Notes: generated by a model from the sequence alone, not told the origin. A stretch of DNA of 64,000 nt from DAOUMF01 sp034408935 (GCA_034408935.1 DAOUMV010000013.1:287041-351040); one strand, 5' to 3'; shown: positions 15,222 to 24,696, counted from the stretch's first letter. Program-made: numbers and translations.

Positions 15222-17030
15222 GTGCCTGAGTACGAAAAGCACGAATACGACGTCCTCGTGATCGGTGCGGGCGGCGCTGGCCTGCGTACCGCTATTGAGG
15301 CATCCGCCACAGGGGCGCGCACGGCCCTGGTCTGCAAATCACTGCTGGGTAAGGCGCACACGGTGATGGCCGAGGGCGGCATCGCCGCTGCCCTGGGCAA
15401 CCTCTATCCGGAAGACAACTGGAAGGTGCACTTCCGCGACACGATGCGCGGCGGCAAGATGCTCAATAACTGGCGGATGGCCCAGATCCACGCCCAGGAG
15501 GCGCCGGCGCGGGTGCTGGAACTCGAGCGCTGGGGCGCCCTCTTCGACCGCACCAAGGACGGACGCATCTCCCAGCGTCCCTTCGGCGGCCACCGCTACG
15601 ATCGCCTCGCTCACGTCGGCGACCGCACGGGCCTGGAGATGATCCGCACCCTTCAGCAGCACGCCATCCACCAGGGCATAGACGTGTACATGGAGTGCAC
15701 TATCTCCCGCCTCCTCAAGGACGGCGACCGCATCGCCGGCGCCATCGGCTACTGGCGCGAGAGCGGCGACCTCGTTCTGTTCAACGCGAAGGCGGTGGTG
15801 CTGGCCACAGGCGGCATCGGCAAAGCGTGGAAGGTCACCTCCAACTCCTGGGAGTACACCGGCGACGGCCACTCGCTGGCCTACTGGGCAGGGGCCGACC
15901 TCATCGACATGGAGTTCGTCCAGTTCCACCCCACGGGCATGGTCTGGCCGCCCAGTGTGCGGGGCCTCCTGGTCACGGAGGGCGTGCGGGGAGATGGCGG
16001 TGTCCTCAAGAACTCCGAAGGCGCACGCTTCATGTTCAACTACATCTCGGACTTCTTCAAGGCTGAGACCGCCGACACGGAGGAGGAGGCGGAGCGCTGG
16101 TTCACAGACAAGATCAACAATCGCCGCACACCGGACCTGCTGCCGCGGGACGAGGTGGCACGGGCGATCAACGCTGAGGTCAAAGCGGGACGGGGCAGCC
16201 CTCACGGCGGCGTCTTCCTGGACATCGCCACTCGGCGCTCCGCCGACGACATAAAGCGCATGCTACCCAGCATGTACCACCAGTTCAAGAAGCTGGCCGA
16301 CGTCGACATAACGACGACGCCCATGGAGGTGGGGCCAACGTGTCACTACGTCATGGGCGGTATCCGCGTGGACCCGGAGACGCAGGCGGCCACTGTACCC
16401 GGCCTGTTCGCGGCCGGCGAATGCGGCGCCGGGCTCCACGGCGCCAACCGGCTAGGCGGCAACTCCCTGTCCGACCTGGTAGTGTTCGGGCAGCGGGCCG
16501 GCAAGGGTGCCGCCGAATACGCCAAGAGCCTCACCGACCTGCCCTCGATCAACCCCGCCGAGGCCGATGAGTGCGCCGCCGCCATGCTGGCCCACTTCGA
16601 GCGGAGCGGCGAGGAGAACCCGTATGGCCTCCAGCAGGAACTACAGGACACGATGCAGAACCTGGTTGGCATCATCCGCACGGGCTCAGAACTGGAGGAG
16701 GCGATCGAGAAGATCCAGTCCTACAAGGAACGCGCACGGCACACCAGCGTCGAGGGCAACAAGCAGTACAACCCGGGCTGGCACCTGGCGATGGACCTGC
16801 GGTCACTCCTGACTGTCGCGGAGGCGACAGCGCGGGCGGCCCTGGAGCGTAAGGAAAGCCGGGGCGCGCAGACTCGCGATGACTACCCGGAGACCAGCCC
16901 GGAGTTCGCCAAAGTGAACGTGGTCATACGCATGGGCCCCGACGGACAGCCACAGGTATCGCAAGAGCCGCTTCCGGAGATGCCGGAAGAGCTGCGGCAG
17001 GTGATGGAGGAGGCGGCCGCCAGTGCCTGA
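15222..17030 (+). CDS. sdhA: Succinate dehydrogenase/fumarate reductase flavoprotein subunit
   Basis: A 602-residue FAD subunit. It shows the dinucleotide-binding GAGGAGLRTA, His46 in KAHTVMAEGGIAAALGN (the residue that covalently binds FAD in this family), QFHPTGM and HYVMGGI in the capping and active-site regions, and the GANRLGGNSLSDLVVFG end of the FAD domain. It interconverts succinate and fumarate. The GTG start lies in the sdhC-sdhA gap, and the stop overlaps sdhB by eight bases. Confidence 0.95.
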   Translation: MPEYEKHEYDVLVIGAGGAGLRTAIEASATGARTALVCKSLLGKAHTVMAEGGIAAALGNLYPEDNWKVHFRDTMRGGKMLNNWRMAQIHAQEAPARVLELERWGALFDRTKDGRISQRPFGGHRYDRLAHVGDRTGLEMIRTLQQHAIHQGIDVYMECTISRLLKDGDRIAGAIGYWRESGDLVLFNAKAVVLATGGIGKAWKVTSNSWEYTGDGHSLAYWAGADLIDMEFVQFHPTGMVWPPSVRGLLVTEGVRGDGGVLKNSEGARFMFNYISDFFKAETADTEEEAERWFTDKINNRRTPDLLPRDEVARAINAEVKAGRGSPHGGVFLDIATRRSADDIKRMLPSMYHQFKKLADVDITTTPMEVGPTCHYVMGGIRVDPETQAATVPGLFAAGECGAGLHGANRLGGNSLSDLVVFGQRAGKGAAEYAKSLTDLPSINPAEADECAAAMLAHFERSGEENPYGLQQELQDTMQNLVGIIRTGSELEEAIEKIQSYKERARHTSVEGNKQYNPGWHLAMDLRSLLTVAEATARAALERKESRGAQTRDDYPETSPEFAKVNVVIRMGPDGQPQVSQEPLPEMPEELRQVMEEAAASA

Positions 17031-17766
17031 GGTGACGATGCGCGTCTTCCGGGGCAACGCCGATAGCGGCGAGTTCGTGGACTATCGGGTTGAGGTGGAG
17101 GAAGGCAACGTTGTCCTCGACGTGATCCACAAGATACAGGCCACCCAGGCCAACGACCTGGCGGTTCGATGGAACTGCAAGGCCGGTAAGTGCGGCTCCT
17201 GTAGTACTGAACTCAACGGTAAACCGTCACTGATGTGCATGACGCGGATGAGCTCCTTCGAACCCGGGCAGGTTATTACCGTCGCCCCGATGAAGACGTT
17301 CCCCCTCATCAAGGACCTGACCACGGACGTCTCCTTCAACTTCGAGGTGGCGAAGAAGATCCCGCCCGTCAAGCTCGTTCCACCGGGGCCGGACGGCACC
17401 TATCGGATAATGCAGGATGACGTCGAGCGCGGCCAGGAGTTCCGCAAGTGCATTGAGTGCTTCCTGTGCCAGAACGTTTGCCACGTCATCCGCGACCACC
17501 CGGACAACAAAGCGAGCTTCTTCGGCCCGCGATTCTTGATGCGCCTCGCCGAGCTGGACATGCACCCACTCAATACACAAGATTACAGAAAGCTGATGCG
17601 TGAGACGGCTGGCATAGGCTACTGCAACATCACGAAGTGCTGCACCGAGGTCTGCCCGGAGGAAATCCACATAACATTCAACGGCATCATCCCCGCCAAG
17701 GAGAGGGTGGCGGACAGCTACTACGATCCCATCCGCTGGATCCTCCGTAAGCTGTCCGGCAAGTGA
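17023..17766 (+). CDS. sdhB: Succinate dehydrogenase/fumarate reductase iron-sulfur subunit
   Basis: A 247-residue Fe-S subunit. The N-terminal ferredoxin domain binds a [2Fe-2S] cluster through Cys52, 57, 60 and 72. The C-terminal helical domain has CIECFLCQNVC and CNITKCCTEVCPEEI for the two other clusters. It wires FAD in SdhA to the membrane subunit. The GTG start overlaps sdhA, consistent with a coupled sdhCAB operon. Confidence 0.95.
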   Translation: MPEVTMRVFRGNADSGEFVDYRVEVEEGNVVLDVIHKIQATQANDLAVRWNCKAGKCGSCSTELNGKPSLMCMTRMSSFEPGQVITVAPMKTFPLIKDLTTDVSFNFEVAKKIPPVKLVPPGPDGTYRIMQDDVERGQEFRKCIECFLCQNVCHVIRDHPDNKASFFGPRFLMRLAELDMHPLNTQDYRKLMRETAGIGYCNITKCCTEVCPEEIHITFNGIIPAKERVADSYYDPIRWILRKLSGK

Positions 17767-17870
17767 CGCTCGCCCCCCCCCGAGGCGCGGGATCCCCATA
17801 GTCCAGCGGAGGGCTTCCTAGAGCACCAGCGCTTCCGCCTAGGCCACTTCCTGACCCTGGTCGCTCGGTT

Positions 17871-18440
17871 CTAGCGCTCCAGCACCTCCGCCTGGCGCCA
17901 CTGTGCCTTGCCTTGCTCCAGCAGGTCACCGCCGTGGATGTCGTTGCAGACGACCACCGGGAAGTCCTCCACCTCCAGCCGCCGGATCGCCTCCGTGCCC
18001 AGGTCCTCGTAGGCCACAACCTCGAGACTACGGATCTGCTTGGCGAGTAAGGCCCCGGAGCCGCCGACAGCAATGAAGTAGACGGCGCGATGCTTCTGGA
18101 GCGCTTCCCGGACCTGCGGGCCGCGGCCCCCCTTGCCGATGATCCCCTTGAGACCGGCTTCCAGCATAGCCGGCGTGTAGGGGTCCATTCGGATGGAAGT
18201 GGTGGGCCCGGCGGAGCCGATGACCGCCCCGGGCTTAGCAGGGGTAGGACCGACGTAGTAGATCACCTGGCCCCGGACGTCCAGCGGGAGCGATTCACCC
18301 TTGGAGAGCGCCTCCACCATGCGGCGGTGCGCGGAGTCGCGGGCGGTATGGATGGCACCGGTCAGGTAGACGTAGTCCCCCGCGCGGAGCGTCTCGATTG
18401 TCTCTTCCGTGAGGGGCAACTGGATGCGATGTTCGGCCAT
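17871..18440 (-). CDS. Class I fumarase/tartrate dehydratase, beta subunit
   Basis: A 189-residue beta (C-terminal) half of a two-subunit Fe-S hydro-lyase. Seen are VYLTGAIHTARDSAHRRM, GPTPAKPGAVIGSAGPTTSIRMD and KGGRGPQVREAL, which form the substrate-binding swivelling domain. With the alpha subunit just upstream on the same strand it hydrates fumarate to malate. The gene points toward sdhB, with 104 bases between the two stops and nothing recognisable in them. Confidence 0.9.
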   Translation of the reverse strand: MAEHRIQLPLTEETIETLRAGDYVYLTGAIHTARDSAHRRMVEALSKGESLPLDVRGQVIYYVGPTPAKPGAVIGSAGPTTSIRMDPYTPAMLEAGLKGIIGKGGRGPQVREALQKHRAVYFIAVGGSGALLAKQIRSLEVVAYEDLGTEAIRRLEVEDFPVVVCNDIHGGDLLEQGKAQWRQAEVLER

Positions 18441-18478
18441 TCGTCACTCCTTCCCTGCGTCGGCGACGATCCTGACGC

Positions 18479-19324
18479 TCACAGCACCGCCTCCTTGAGA
18501 CGGGCCGAGTGACACTGGAGGTTAACGGCCACAGGTAGGGCAGTGATGTGCGCCGGGTAGGTCTCGATGTGGACGGCCAGGGCGGTGGTGCGACCGCCGA
18601 CGGCCTGGGGGCCCAGCCCCAGGGCGTTCACCTTCTCCAGCAGCTCCGCCTCGAACTCCGCCGTCTCCGGGTCCGGATTGGGCCCGCCCACCTTGCGCGT
18701 GAGAGCACGCTTGGCCAGGTACGCGCAGTGCTCGGCGGTGCCACCGATGCCAACGCCGACGATGACAGGCGGGCAGGGGTTGCCACCGGACTCTTCCACG
18801 GCCTTGAGGACGAACTCCGTGACGCCAGCCTTGCCGGCGGCGGGAAGCATGATAGCCAGGCGGGACATGTTCTCGCAGCCGCCGCCCTTGGGCATGACCA
18901 TGATACGAAGCTGGTCGCCGGGCACGATCTCTGTATGGATGACGGGAGGCGTGTTGTTTTTCGTGTTGGCGCGGGCGGAGAACGGTCGCTCCACCATGGA
19001 GGCGCGCAGGCGGCCCTCGGTGTAGGCCACGGCCACACCATCGCGAACGGCCTCGGCGAGCGAGCCGCCGACGATGTGGGCGTCCTGACCCACCTCCAAG
19101 AACACGACGGCGGTGCCGGTGTCCTGGCACAGGGGCAGAAACTCCTCCTTCGCCAGCTCGGCGTTGCGCAGGATCTGATCCAGAACCTTCTGAGCCAGGG
19201 GCGACTCCTCCTTCTCGCGGGCGCGCTTCAGGGCCTGCAAGACATCATCAGGCAGGAGAGCGGTCGCCTCCTGGAACAATCGGACTACAGTTTCCTTGAT
19301 CGTCTGACAGTCGATATCTCGCAT
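18479..19324 (-). CDS. Class I fumarase/tartrate dehydratase, alpha subunit
   Basis: A 281-residue alpha half of a two-subunit class I fumarase. Three cluster-ligand cysteines are visible in PLCQDTGTAVVF, GGGCENMSRLAI and GTAEHCAYLAK, as expected for a [4Fe-4S] hydro-lyase. The ATG follows GAGGTGAC. Its partner follows after 38 bases. Malate or fumarate is the probable substrate given mdh and sdh on either side; tartrate is the family alternative. Confidence 0.92.
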   Translation of the reverse strand: MRDIDCQTIKETVVRLFQEATALLPDDVLQALKRAREKEESPLAQKVLDQILRNAELAKEEFLPLCQDTGTAVVFLEVGQDAHIVGGSLAEAVRDGVAVAYTEGRLRASMVERPFSARANTKNNTPPVIHTEIVPGDQLRIMVMPKGGGCENMSRLAIMLPAAGKAGVTEFVLKAVEESGGNPCPPVIVGVGIGGTAEHCAYLAKRALTRKVGGPNPDPETAEFEAELLEKVNALGLGPQAVGGRTTALAVHIETYPAHITALPVAVNLQCHSARLKEAVL

Positions 19325-19387
19325 GTCACCTCAATTCTCGGCGGCTCCCGTGCCCGCTAGTCCTTCGCCAGGCCCGCCACCTCTTTC

Positions 19388-19450
19388 ACTGATACCTGTC
19401 CCTTCTAGGGGCCGCACCATTAGCTCGACTTAGCTCGGCCCGGTATCAGT
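19388..19450 (-). promoter_or_regulatory. Structured intercistronic RNA between mdh and fumarase
   Basis: An outer 9-bp perfect stem (ACTGATACC at 19388-19396 with GGTATCAGT at 19442-19450) stacks on a 5-bp inner stem (19409-19413 with 19437-19441). There is a 12-base one-sided internal loop and a 23-base apical loop holding two TAGCTCG repeats. No T-tract follows, so a simple terminator is unlikely. Confidence 0.5.
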
Positions 19451-19471
19451 CGCCTTCACTCGTGACGCGGC

Positions 19472-20398
19472 CTACAGGCCCGTCACCTTTGTGACCTCGC
19501 GCACCGAGTTCGCCGACTTGTCGAACATGGCGCGCTCCTCGTTAGTGAGGTCGATCTCGATGACCTGCTCCACTCCCTTCGAGCCCAGCTTCACCGGCAC
19601 CCCCATGTAGATGCCCTTGACCCCATACTCACCCTCCAGATAGGTGGCGCAGGGAAGGATACGCTTGCGGTCGAGGAGGACTGACTCGACCATCCCAATG
19701 GTCCCGGCCGCAGGGGCGTAGTAGGCGCTGCCCGTCTTAAGTAGGCTGACGATCTCGCCGCCACCCTTGCGGGTGCGTTGCACGATGGCCTCGACGCGCT
19801 CAGGCGGTAGGAGTTCGCTGATGGGGATGCCGCCCACCGTGGTGTAGCGGACCAGGGGCACCATGTCGTCGCCATGACCGCCCAGGACGTAGGCCTGCAC
19901 GTCCTCTACTGAGACATTGAGTTCCATGGCGAGGAAGGCGCGGAAGCGGGCGGTGTCCAGCATGCCCGACTGGCCGAAGACGCGCTCTCTGGGGAAGCCA
20001 CTCGCCTTCAGGGCCACATAGCACATGGCGTCCAGCGGGTTAGCAAACACGATGATGATGCAGTTCGGAGAGTGCTTGACTACCTGCTCCGTCACGCTCT
20101 TGACGATCTCGGTGTTGGCGGTGACCAGGTCGTCACGGCTCATGCCGGGCCCCCTGGGCTTGCCGGACGTGATGATGACGATGTCGGAGCCGGCGGTCTC
20201 CTTCCAGTCATTCGTGCCAACGACCTTGCTGTCGAAGCCCAGCAAGGGGCCGGCCTGGGTGATGTCGAGAGCCTTTCCCTGTGGGAAGCCCTCGATAACG
20301 TCCACGAGGACGACATCGGCGTAGCCCTTCGCCGCTAGGTCGCGGGCCATAGTACCGCCCGTTTGCCCAGCACCGGCAATGGACACTTTCTTGCGCAT
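19472..20398 (-). CDS. mdh: Malate dehydrogenase
   Basis: A 308-residue LDH-like malate dehydrogenase that reduces oxaloacetate with NADH. The nucleotide fold begins at KKVSIAGAGQTGGTMA, the substrate-loop Arg residues are in GKPRGPGMSRDDL, and the catalytic His is in VLGGHGDDMVPLVR. The ATG at 20398 has AGGAGG five bases upstream and is preferred to a GTG two codons earlier. It lies between the carboxylase and fumarase genes on the same strand, linking oxaloacetate to malate. Confidence 0.95.
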   Translation of the reverse strand: MRKKVSIAGAGQTGGTMARDLAAKGYADVVLVDVIEGFPQGKALDITQAGPLLGFDSKVVGTNDWKETAGSDIVIITSGKPRGPGMSRDDLVTANTEIVKSVTEQVVKHSPNCIIIVFANPLDAMCYVALKASGFPRERVFGQSGMLDTARFRAFLAMELNVSVEDVQAYVLGGHGDDMVPLVRYTTVGGIPISELLPPERVEAIVQRTRKGGGEIVSLLKTGSAYYAPAAGTIGMVESVLLDRKRILPCATYLEGEYGVKGIYMGVPVKLGSKGVEQVIEIDLTNEERAMFDKSANSVREVTKVTGL

Positions 20399-20479
20399 GG
20401 GCACCTCCTATTCTCTCCGCCGCGCACCGAAGTGAGCGGCCAGGTTCCTCAATCCATTGCTCCCAGCTTCTCACTGCCA

Positions 20480-20516
20480 GCCATCGGCCACCTGGGAACG
20501 ATCCGCAGCCGATGGC
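20480..20516 (-). other. Stem-loop between carboxyltransferase and mdh genes
   Basis: A perfect 9-bp stem, GCCATCGGC (20480-20488) and GCCGATGGC (20508-20516), with a 19-base loop. GGAAC in the loop could pair with GTTCC at 20444-20448 as a pseudoknot. There is no T-tract. Confidence 0.4.
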
Positions 20517-20537
20517 CCGTCAGGCCAGGATGGCGTC

Positions 20538-22805
20538 CTAGACTACCCTCACTAGGGCGTCTTCGGAGGTCACGCTGTCGCCCGGCCCGACGAAGATGTC
20601 TTCCACAGTGCCGTCTATTGGGCTCTGAACCTCGCTTTCCAGCTTCATCGCCTCCACCACCACCACCGTCTGGCCCGCCGTCACCGTATCGCCCTTCTTC
20701 ACCAATACCCTGACCACCCTGCCGGCCATGGGACTCACCGCGTCTCCGGGTTGGGTCGCCTTCGGTATTCCCACCGCGGGTGCCGCTGCGGGGGCCTCCT
20801 CTACGGCTGGAGTGGGCGCGCTAGGCGCCGCAGCGGCTGGCGCCGGTGCCGCAGCCGGCGCGGCACTCGCTGATGGTGCGAGGATTCCAGAAGGCTGAAT
20901 CTCCACCTGGGGATGTACTTCTATCTCCTGCAGCTTGCCGTCTACCCTGATGAAGTAGCTCCTGGGACCTCCCTGCTCTGACGGCTCGCCAACACCGGCC
21001 ACCTGCACGTGGAACTTGTCACCCTGAAACACCTCGTCGAACTCCACAGGCGCGACGCCCGCCTGCGGACGCACCTCCACCTGCTCAAGCCTGTCGTCAA
21101 TCTTGACGAAGTATTTCACCGGAGTCCCTGGGGCAGGCGACCCTGCAACACCGGCGACCTGGACGTGGAACGTCCTACCGTCAACCACCGCATCGAACTC
21201 GACGGGGGCAGGCAGTACCGTGGGCAGCACAGCGGCCGCCGCTGGGCGTGGCGCTGCAGCCGGAGCGCCTGCAGCCGGAGCCTCCGCCGGGGCCGCGGCA
21301 GCCTTCGCCGGCGCCTCGGCGGCTTCTTCGGCTCCCGAAGGTATGGCCGCGGCGTGCGCCTCAGCAAGCTTGCCGCTCTCCCTGAGCTCGAGGAGCTCCT
21401 TGGTCTGCATGGGGAACATGATCCCCATGATGATGTCCTCGTCGCTCTTCGCCAGAGGACCAAGCGTCTCCACCGCCTTGTCCCAGTCCTCCTTGTCAGC
21501 AAGGTCTCCCGCTCTTATGGAATAGTCAGGCTCCTCGTCCCCCCCCATGATCTTCCGCATCAGTTCCTTGTTGATGGGACCTGGCGGAATGCCGTACTTC
21601 CCTTCGACGTAGTCCCGGGTCTCGCCCGTTACGATCTTGTATCGTTCCCCACTGATCACGTTCAGCGTGGCCTGGACGCCCACGATCTGGCTCAAGGGCG
21701 TAAGCAGCGGCGGATAGCCGAGGTCCGCCTCGACGCTGGGGACCTCTTTGAGGGCCTGATCCATCAGCTCCGGCTTGCCCGCTTCCTCCAGGTTGGCGAC
21801 CATGTTGGCGATCATGCCACCGGGGATCTTGTGGATGAGGACGTCGCCGCTGACCTCGGAGTATTTTGTAGCGTACTTCTGGTACTTCTCCCTGATTTCC
21901 CTGGCGATTCTCGCTGGCTCCTCCAGAGTCTTCAGGTCTATGCCCGAATCAAAGGGCGTGTTCCTCAGCATCGCCACCATGCTCTCGGTAGCAGGGTGAG
22001 ATGAGCCGAAGGCCAAAGGAGACAGCGCCGAATCGAACATGTCAACCCCGGCCAGGACGGCCATGAAGTGGTTCGCGATCGACGTCCCGCCCATGTCATG
22101 ACAGTGAAGGAGGACGGGGAGCTTGTCCCCGGCCCGCTCCTTGATACCCTTGATCAGCCTGTAAGAGTCCATGGGCATGAGGATGCCGGTAGCGTCTTTG
22201 AAGGACAGCCAGTCGGCCCCCATCTCTATCAGTTGCTCAGCGTAGTCCATCCACCTCTCGAAGGTGTGGACCGGACTGATGGTGTAGTTCACCTCGATGT
22301 GGGCCTCAGCTTCGGGCCCGCACTCGTTTACCGCGTCAACGGCGACCTGCAGGTTTCTGAAGTCGTTGGTGGCCTCGAATATCCTGAAGACGTTCATGCC
22401 GTTGGCCACGGCCCTCTCCACGAACTTGTGGACAGCCTTGTCTGAATTGGGGCTGTAGGCCAGGATGTGCTGCCCCCGGAGAAGCATCTGGAGCCGCGTG
22501 TTGGGCATGATCGCCTTGATGGTCCTCAGCCTCTCCCAGGGGTCTTCCTTGAGGTACCGGATGCAGGTGTCGAAGGTTGCACCGCCCCACATCTCGACGG
22601 CGTAGAACCCGCACTTGTCGAGCGTCTCGCACAGGGGGATGAGATCCTCCGTGGCGACCCTGGTGGCCAGCTTGGTCTGCTGGCCCTCCCTCGGGGTGAG
22701 ATCGGTGATCTTAACCGGTCTACTGCCGACAGGCGCCGTCATGAGCGCCTCGATGTCCTTGGACAGCTTGTCCAGAGTATCGTCAAAAGTGTCACGTTTG
22801 GGCAT
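20538..22805 (-). CDS. Pyruvate/oxaloacetate carboxyltransferase with biotinyl domain (PycB/OadA-like)
   Basis: A 755-residue fusion. Residues about 30-300 form the HMGL-type TIM barrel (DLTPREGQQTKLATR, CHDMGGTSIANH), followed by the conserved PYC_OADA region (PGGMIANMVANL). An Ala/Pro-rich linker leads to two near-identical modules of about 45 residues (PVEFD...HVQVAGV...VEVRPQ or IEVHPQ), then a second Ala/Pro linker and a biotinyl domain with VVEAMKLES. Next to the biotin carboxylase it makes a two-subunit pyruvate carboxylase; an oxaloacetate decarboxylase is the alternative, but no OadB is seen. The duplicated module is unusual. The start has AGGGGG upstream. Confidence 0.88.
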   Translation of the reverse strand: MPKRDTFDDTLDKLSKDIEALMTAPVGSRPVKITDLTPREGQQTKLATRVATEDLIPLCETLDKCGFYAVEMWGGATFDTCIRYLKEDPWERLRTIKAIMPNTRLQMLLRGQHILAYSPNSDKAVHKFVERAVANGMNVFRIFEATNDFRNLQVAVDAVNECGPEAEAHIEVNYTISPVHTFERWMDYAEQLIEMGADWLSFKDATGILMPMDSYRLIKGIKERAGDKLPVLLHCHDMGGTSIANHFMAVLAGVDMFDSALSPLAFGSSHPATESMVAMLRNTPFDSGIDLKTLEEPARIAREIREKYQKYATKYSEVSGDVLIHKIPGGMIANMVANLEEAGKPELMDQALKEVPSVEADLGYPPLLTPLSQIVGVQATLNVISGERYKIVTGETRDYVEGKYGIPPGPINKELMRKIMGGDEEPDYSIRAGDLADKEDWDKAVETLGPLAKSDEDIIMGIMFPMQTKELLELRESGKLAEAHAAAIPSGAEEAAEAPAKAAAAPAEAPAAGAPAAAPRPAAAAVLPTVLPAPVEFDAVVDGRTFHVQVAGVAGSPAPGTPVKYFVKIDDRLEQVEVRPQAGVAPVEFDEVFQGDKFHVQVAGVGEPSEQGGPRSYFIRVDGKLQEIEVHPQVEIQPSGILAPSASAAPAAAPAPAAAAPSAPTPAVEEAPAAAPAVGIPKATQPGDAVSPMAGRVVRVLVKKGDTVTAGQTVVVVEAMKLESEVQSPIDGTVEDIFVGPGDSVTSEDALVRVV

Positions 22806-22815
22806 TGGAGACCCC

Positions 22816-24234
22816 CTAAGGCCTGTGATAGAACGCTATCGCGCCCGCCAGAACCGCCATGTAATCCTCTTTCTCGCGCTTCTCCTCGTACTCGAGGAGA
22901 CCCGGGTGCTCGTCCACATACCTGTTGTGGAACCTCCCGGCCAGGAAATCCTCGTCGTCCATGACCTGCAGGTAGTACGGGATGATCGTCTTCACGCCGC
23001 CTATGGCGTACGTCTGCAGGGCCAGCTTCGTGCGCGCCACCGCCTCCTCCCACGTCCTTCCCCACACGATCAGCTTGGCGATCATGGAATCGTAGTAGGG
23101 CGTTATCTCGTAGCCACGGAAGGCTGCGCTGTCCACCCTTATGCCGAGCCCGCCAGGCACCTGGTACTTCTCCACCATGCCCATCGACGGGGCGAAGTTG
23201 TTGGCCGGATCCTCGGCGGTTATGCGGCACTCGATCGCGTTGCCGTTCAACTTGACGTCCGATTGCTTGTACTGAAGAGGGAGGCCCGCTGCTACACGAA
23301 TCCCCTCCTTCACGATGTCAATGCCGGTTATCTCCTCCGTCACGGGGTGTTCCACCTGAATCCTGGTGTTCACCTCCATGAAGTAGACGTTCATCTCCTC
23401 GTCGGCAAGACACTCCACCGTGCCGGCGTTGTAGTACCCGATGGACTTCATCGCCTTGCAGATCATGCTGCCCATCTCCATCCTCCTCTTGGCCGTGAGG
23501 AGGAGCGACGGCGCTATCTCGATCAGCTTCTGGTTCCGCCTCTGGATGGAGCAGTCCCTCTCGCCGAGGTGGATGACGTTCCCGTGCTTGTCACCGATGA
23601 CCTGAAACTCGACGTGGTGGGCGTTGTGGATGAGCTTCTCCAGAATCAGTTCGCCCTTGCCGAAGGCCTTCTCGGCCTCGCTGTAGGCCAAGTCGTAACC
23701 TCGAACTAGCTCGTCCTCGTCGTGGCAAACCCTGATCCCCCTGCCACCCCCACCGGCGGTCGCTTTCAGAAGCACAGGAAAGCCGATCTTCTTGACCAAC
23801 GTCTTCGCCGCCGCCACGTTCTTGAGGATGCCCTGGCTGCCAGGCACGACGGGAAGGCCCGCCTTCCTCATCGTCTCCTTCGCCTTCGCCTTGTCCCCGG
23901 CGAGAGCCATGGCGCTGCTCGGCGGCCCGATGAAGGTCACGCCGTTGTCCTCGCAGGCCTTCACGAACTCCGAATTCTCAGCGAGAAAGCCGTATCCGGG
24001 GTGTATGGCGTCAGCACCCACCTCAAGGGCAAGATTCACTAAGTTCTCGATGTTGAGATAGGTGTCCAGAGGATCGGCCCCCGTCTGGACAGCCTCGTCG
24101 GCCAGCTTGATGTGCCTGGACTTGGCATCCACAGCGGAGTAGACCGCCACGGTCGGTATCCCCAGCTCCTTGGCGGCCTGGATGATCCGACAGGCGATCT
24201 CCCCCCTGTTCGCTATCAGTATCTTCTTGAACAT
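22816..24234 (-). CDS. Biotin carboxylase (pyruvate carboxylase subunit A/AccC)
   Basis: A 472-residue ATP-grasp biotin carboxylase. It begins FKKILIANRGEIACRIIQ, contains the ATP-binding KATAGGGGRGIRV loop, CSIQRRNQKLIEIAPS, and the catalytic MEVNTRIQVEHPVTE segment. It carboxylates the biotin of the carboxyltransferase encoded ten bases downstream. The ATG at 24234 gives the family N-terminus; 12 upstream codons are open but unconserved. It could also serve acyl-CoA carboxylases encoded elsewhere in the window. Confidence 0.93.
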   Translation of the reverse strand: MFKKILIANRGEIACRIIQAAKELGIPTVAVYSAVDAKSRHIKLADEAVQTGADPLDTYLNIENLVNLALEVGADAIHPGYGFLAENSEFVKACEDNGVTFIGPPSSAMALAGDKAKAKETMRKAGLPVVPGSQGILKNVAAAKTLVKKIGFPVLLKATAGGGGRGIRVCHDEDELVRGYDLAYSEAEKAFGKGELILEKLIHNAHHVEFQVIGDKHGNVIHLGERDCSIQRRNQKLIEIAPSLLLTAKRRMEMGSMICKAMKSIGYYNAGTVECLADEEMNVYFMEVNTRIQVEHPVTEEITGIDIVKEGIRVAAGLPLQYKQSDVKLNGNAIECRITAEDPANNFAPSMGMVEKYQVPGGLGIRVDSAAFRGYEITPYYDSMIAKLIVWGRTWEEAVARTKLALQTYAIGGVKTIIPYYLQVMDDEDFLAGRFHNRYVDEHPGLLEYEEKREKEDYMAVLAGAIAFYHRP

Positions 24235-24250
24235 CCCATGCCCCCCTCGC

Positions 24251-24664
24251 TCAGTTGATCTGGAACTCACAAGTTATGGGAGCCACTCGATTCACCATGG
24301 CGGCGATGCTGCACGTCTTGTTCAGGGCCTCGTCGAAGGCTTCCTTGACGTCCTTCTCGGTCAGACCGCTCCCCTTGAGGCGAACCTTCAGCACTATCTT
24401 CGTGAACCACTTTGGGTAATCATCCGCGCGTTCCGCGTCGGTCTCCACCTCCACACTGTCCACGCTCTTGCCGGCCTTGAGGAGCGCCTCGTAGCCGTGA
24501 ATGCCCATGCAGCCGGCGATCGAATACATTATCAGCTCCGGCGGCCTGAAGCCTCTGCCCTTCCCACCGACGTGCCCAGCAGCATCGATGAGCAGGTCAC
24601 CCGGGTACTCGGCTCCACTACCGATGAAGTGGAAGTCCTCTTTCTGCTTGACCGTTACCTTCAT
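24251..24664 (-). CDS. OsmC-family peroxiredoxin-like protein
   Basis: A 137-residue OsmC/Ohr-family protein. Two cysteines, in IAGCMGIHGYEAL and NKTCSIAAMV, match the redox pair of the family, which reduces organic hydroperoxides. Its position between a dehydrogenase and biotin carboxylase in one co-directional run suggests shared transcription. SD AGGAGG lies upstream of the ATG. Confidence 0.88.
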   Translation of the reverse strand: MKVTVKQKEDFHFIGSGAEYPGDLLIDAAGHVGGKGRGFRPPELIMYSIAGCMGIHGYEALLKAGKSVDSVEVETDAERADDYPKWFTKIVLKVRLKGSGLTEKDVKEAFDEALNKTCSIAAMVNRVAPITCEFQIN

Positions 24665-24696
24665 TTGATGTACCTCCTGTTCCTTTGGTGATTCGA

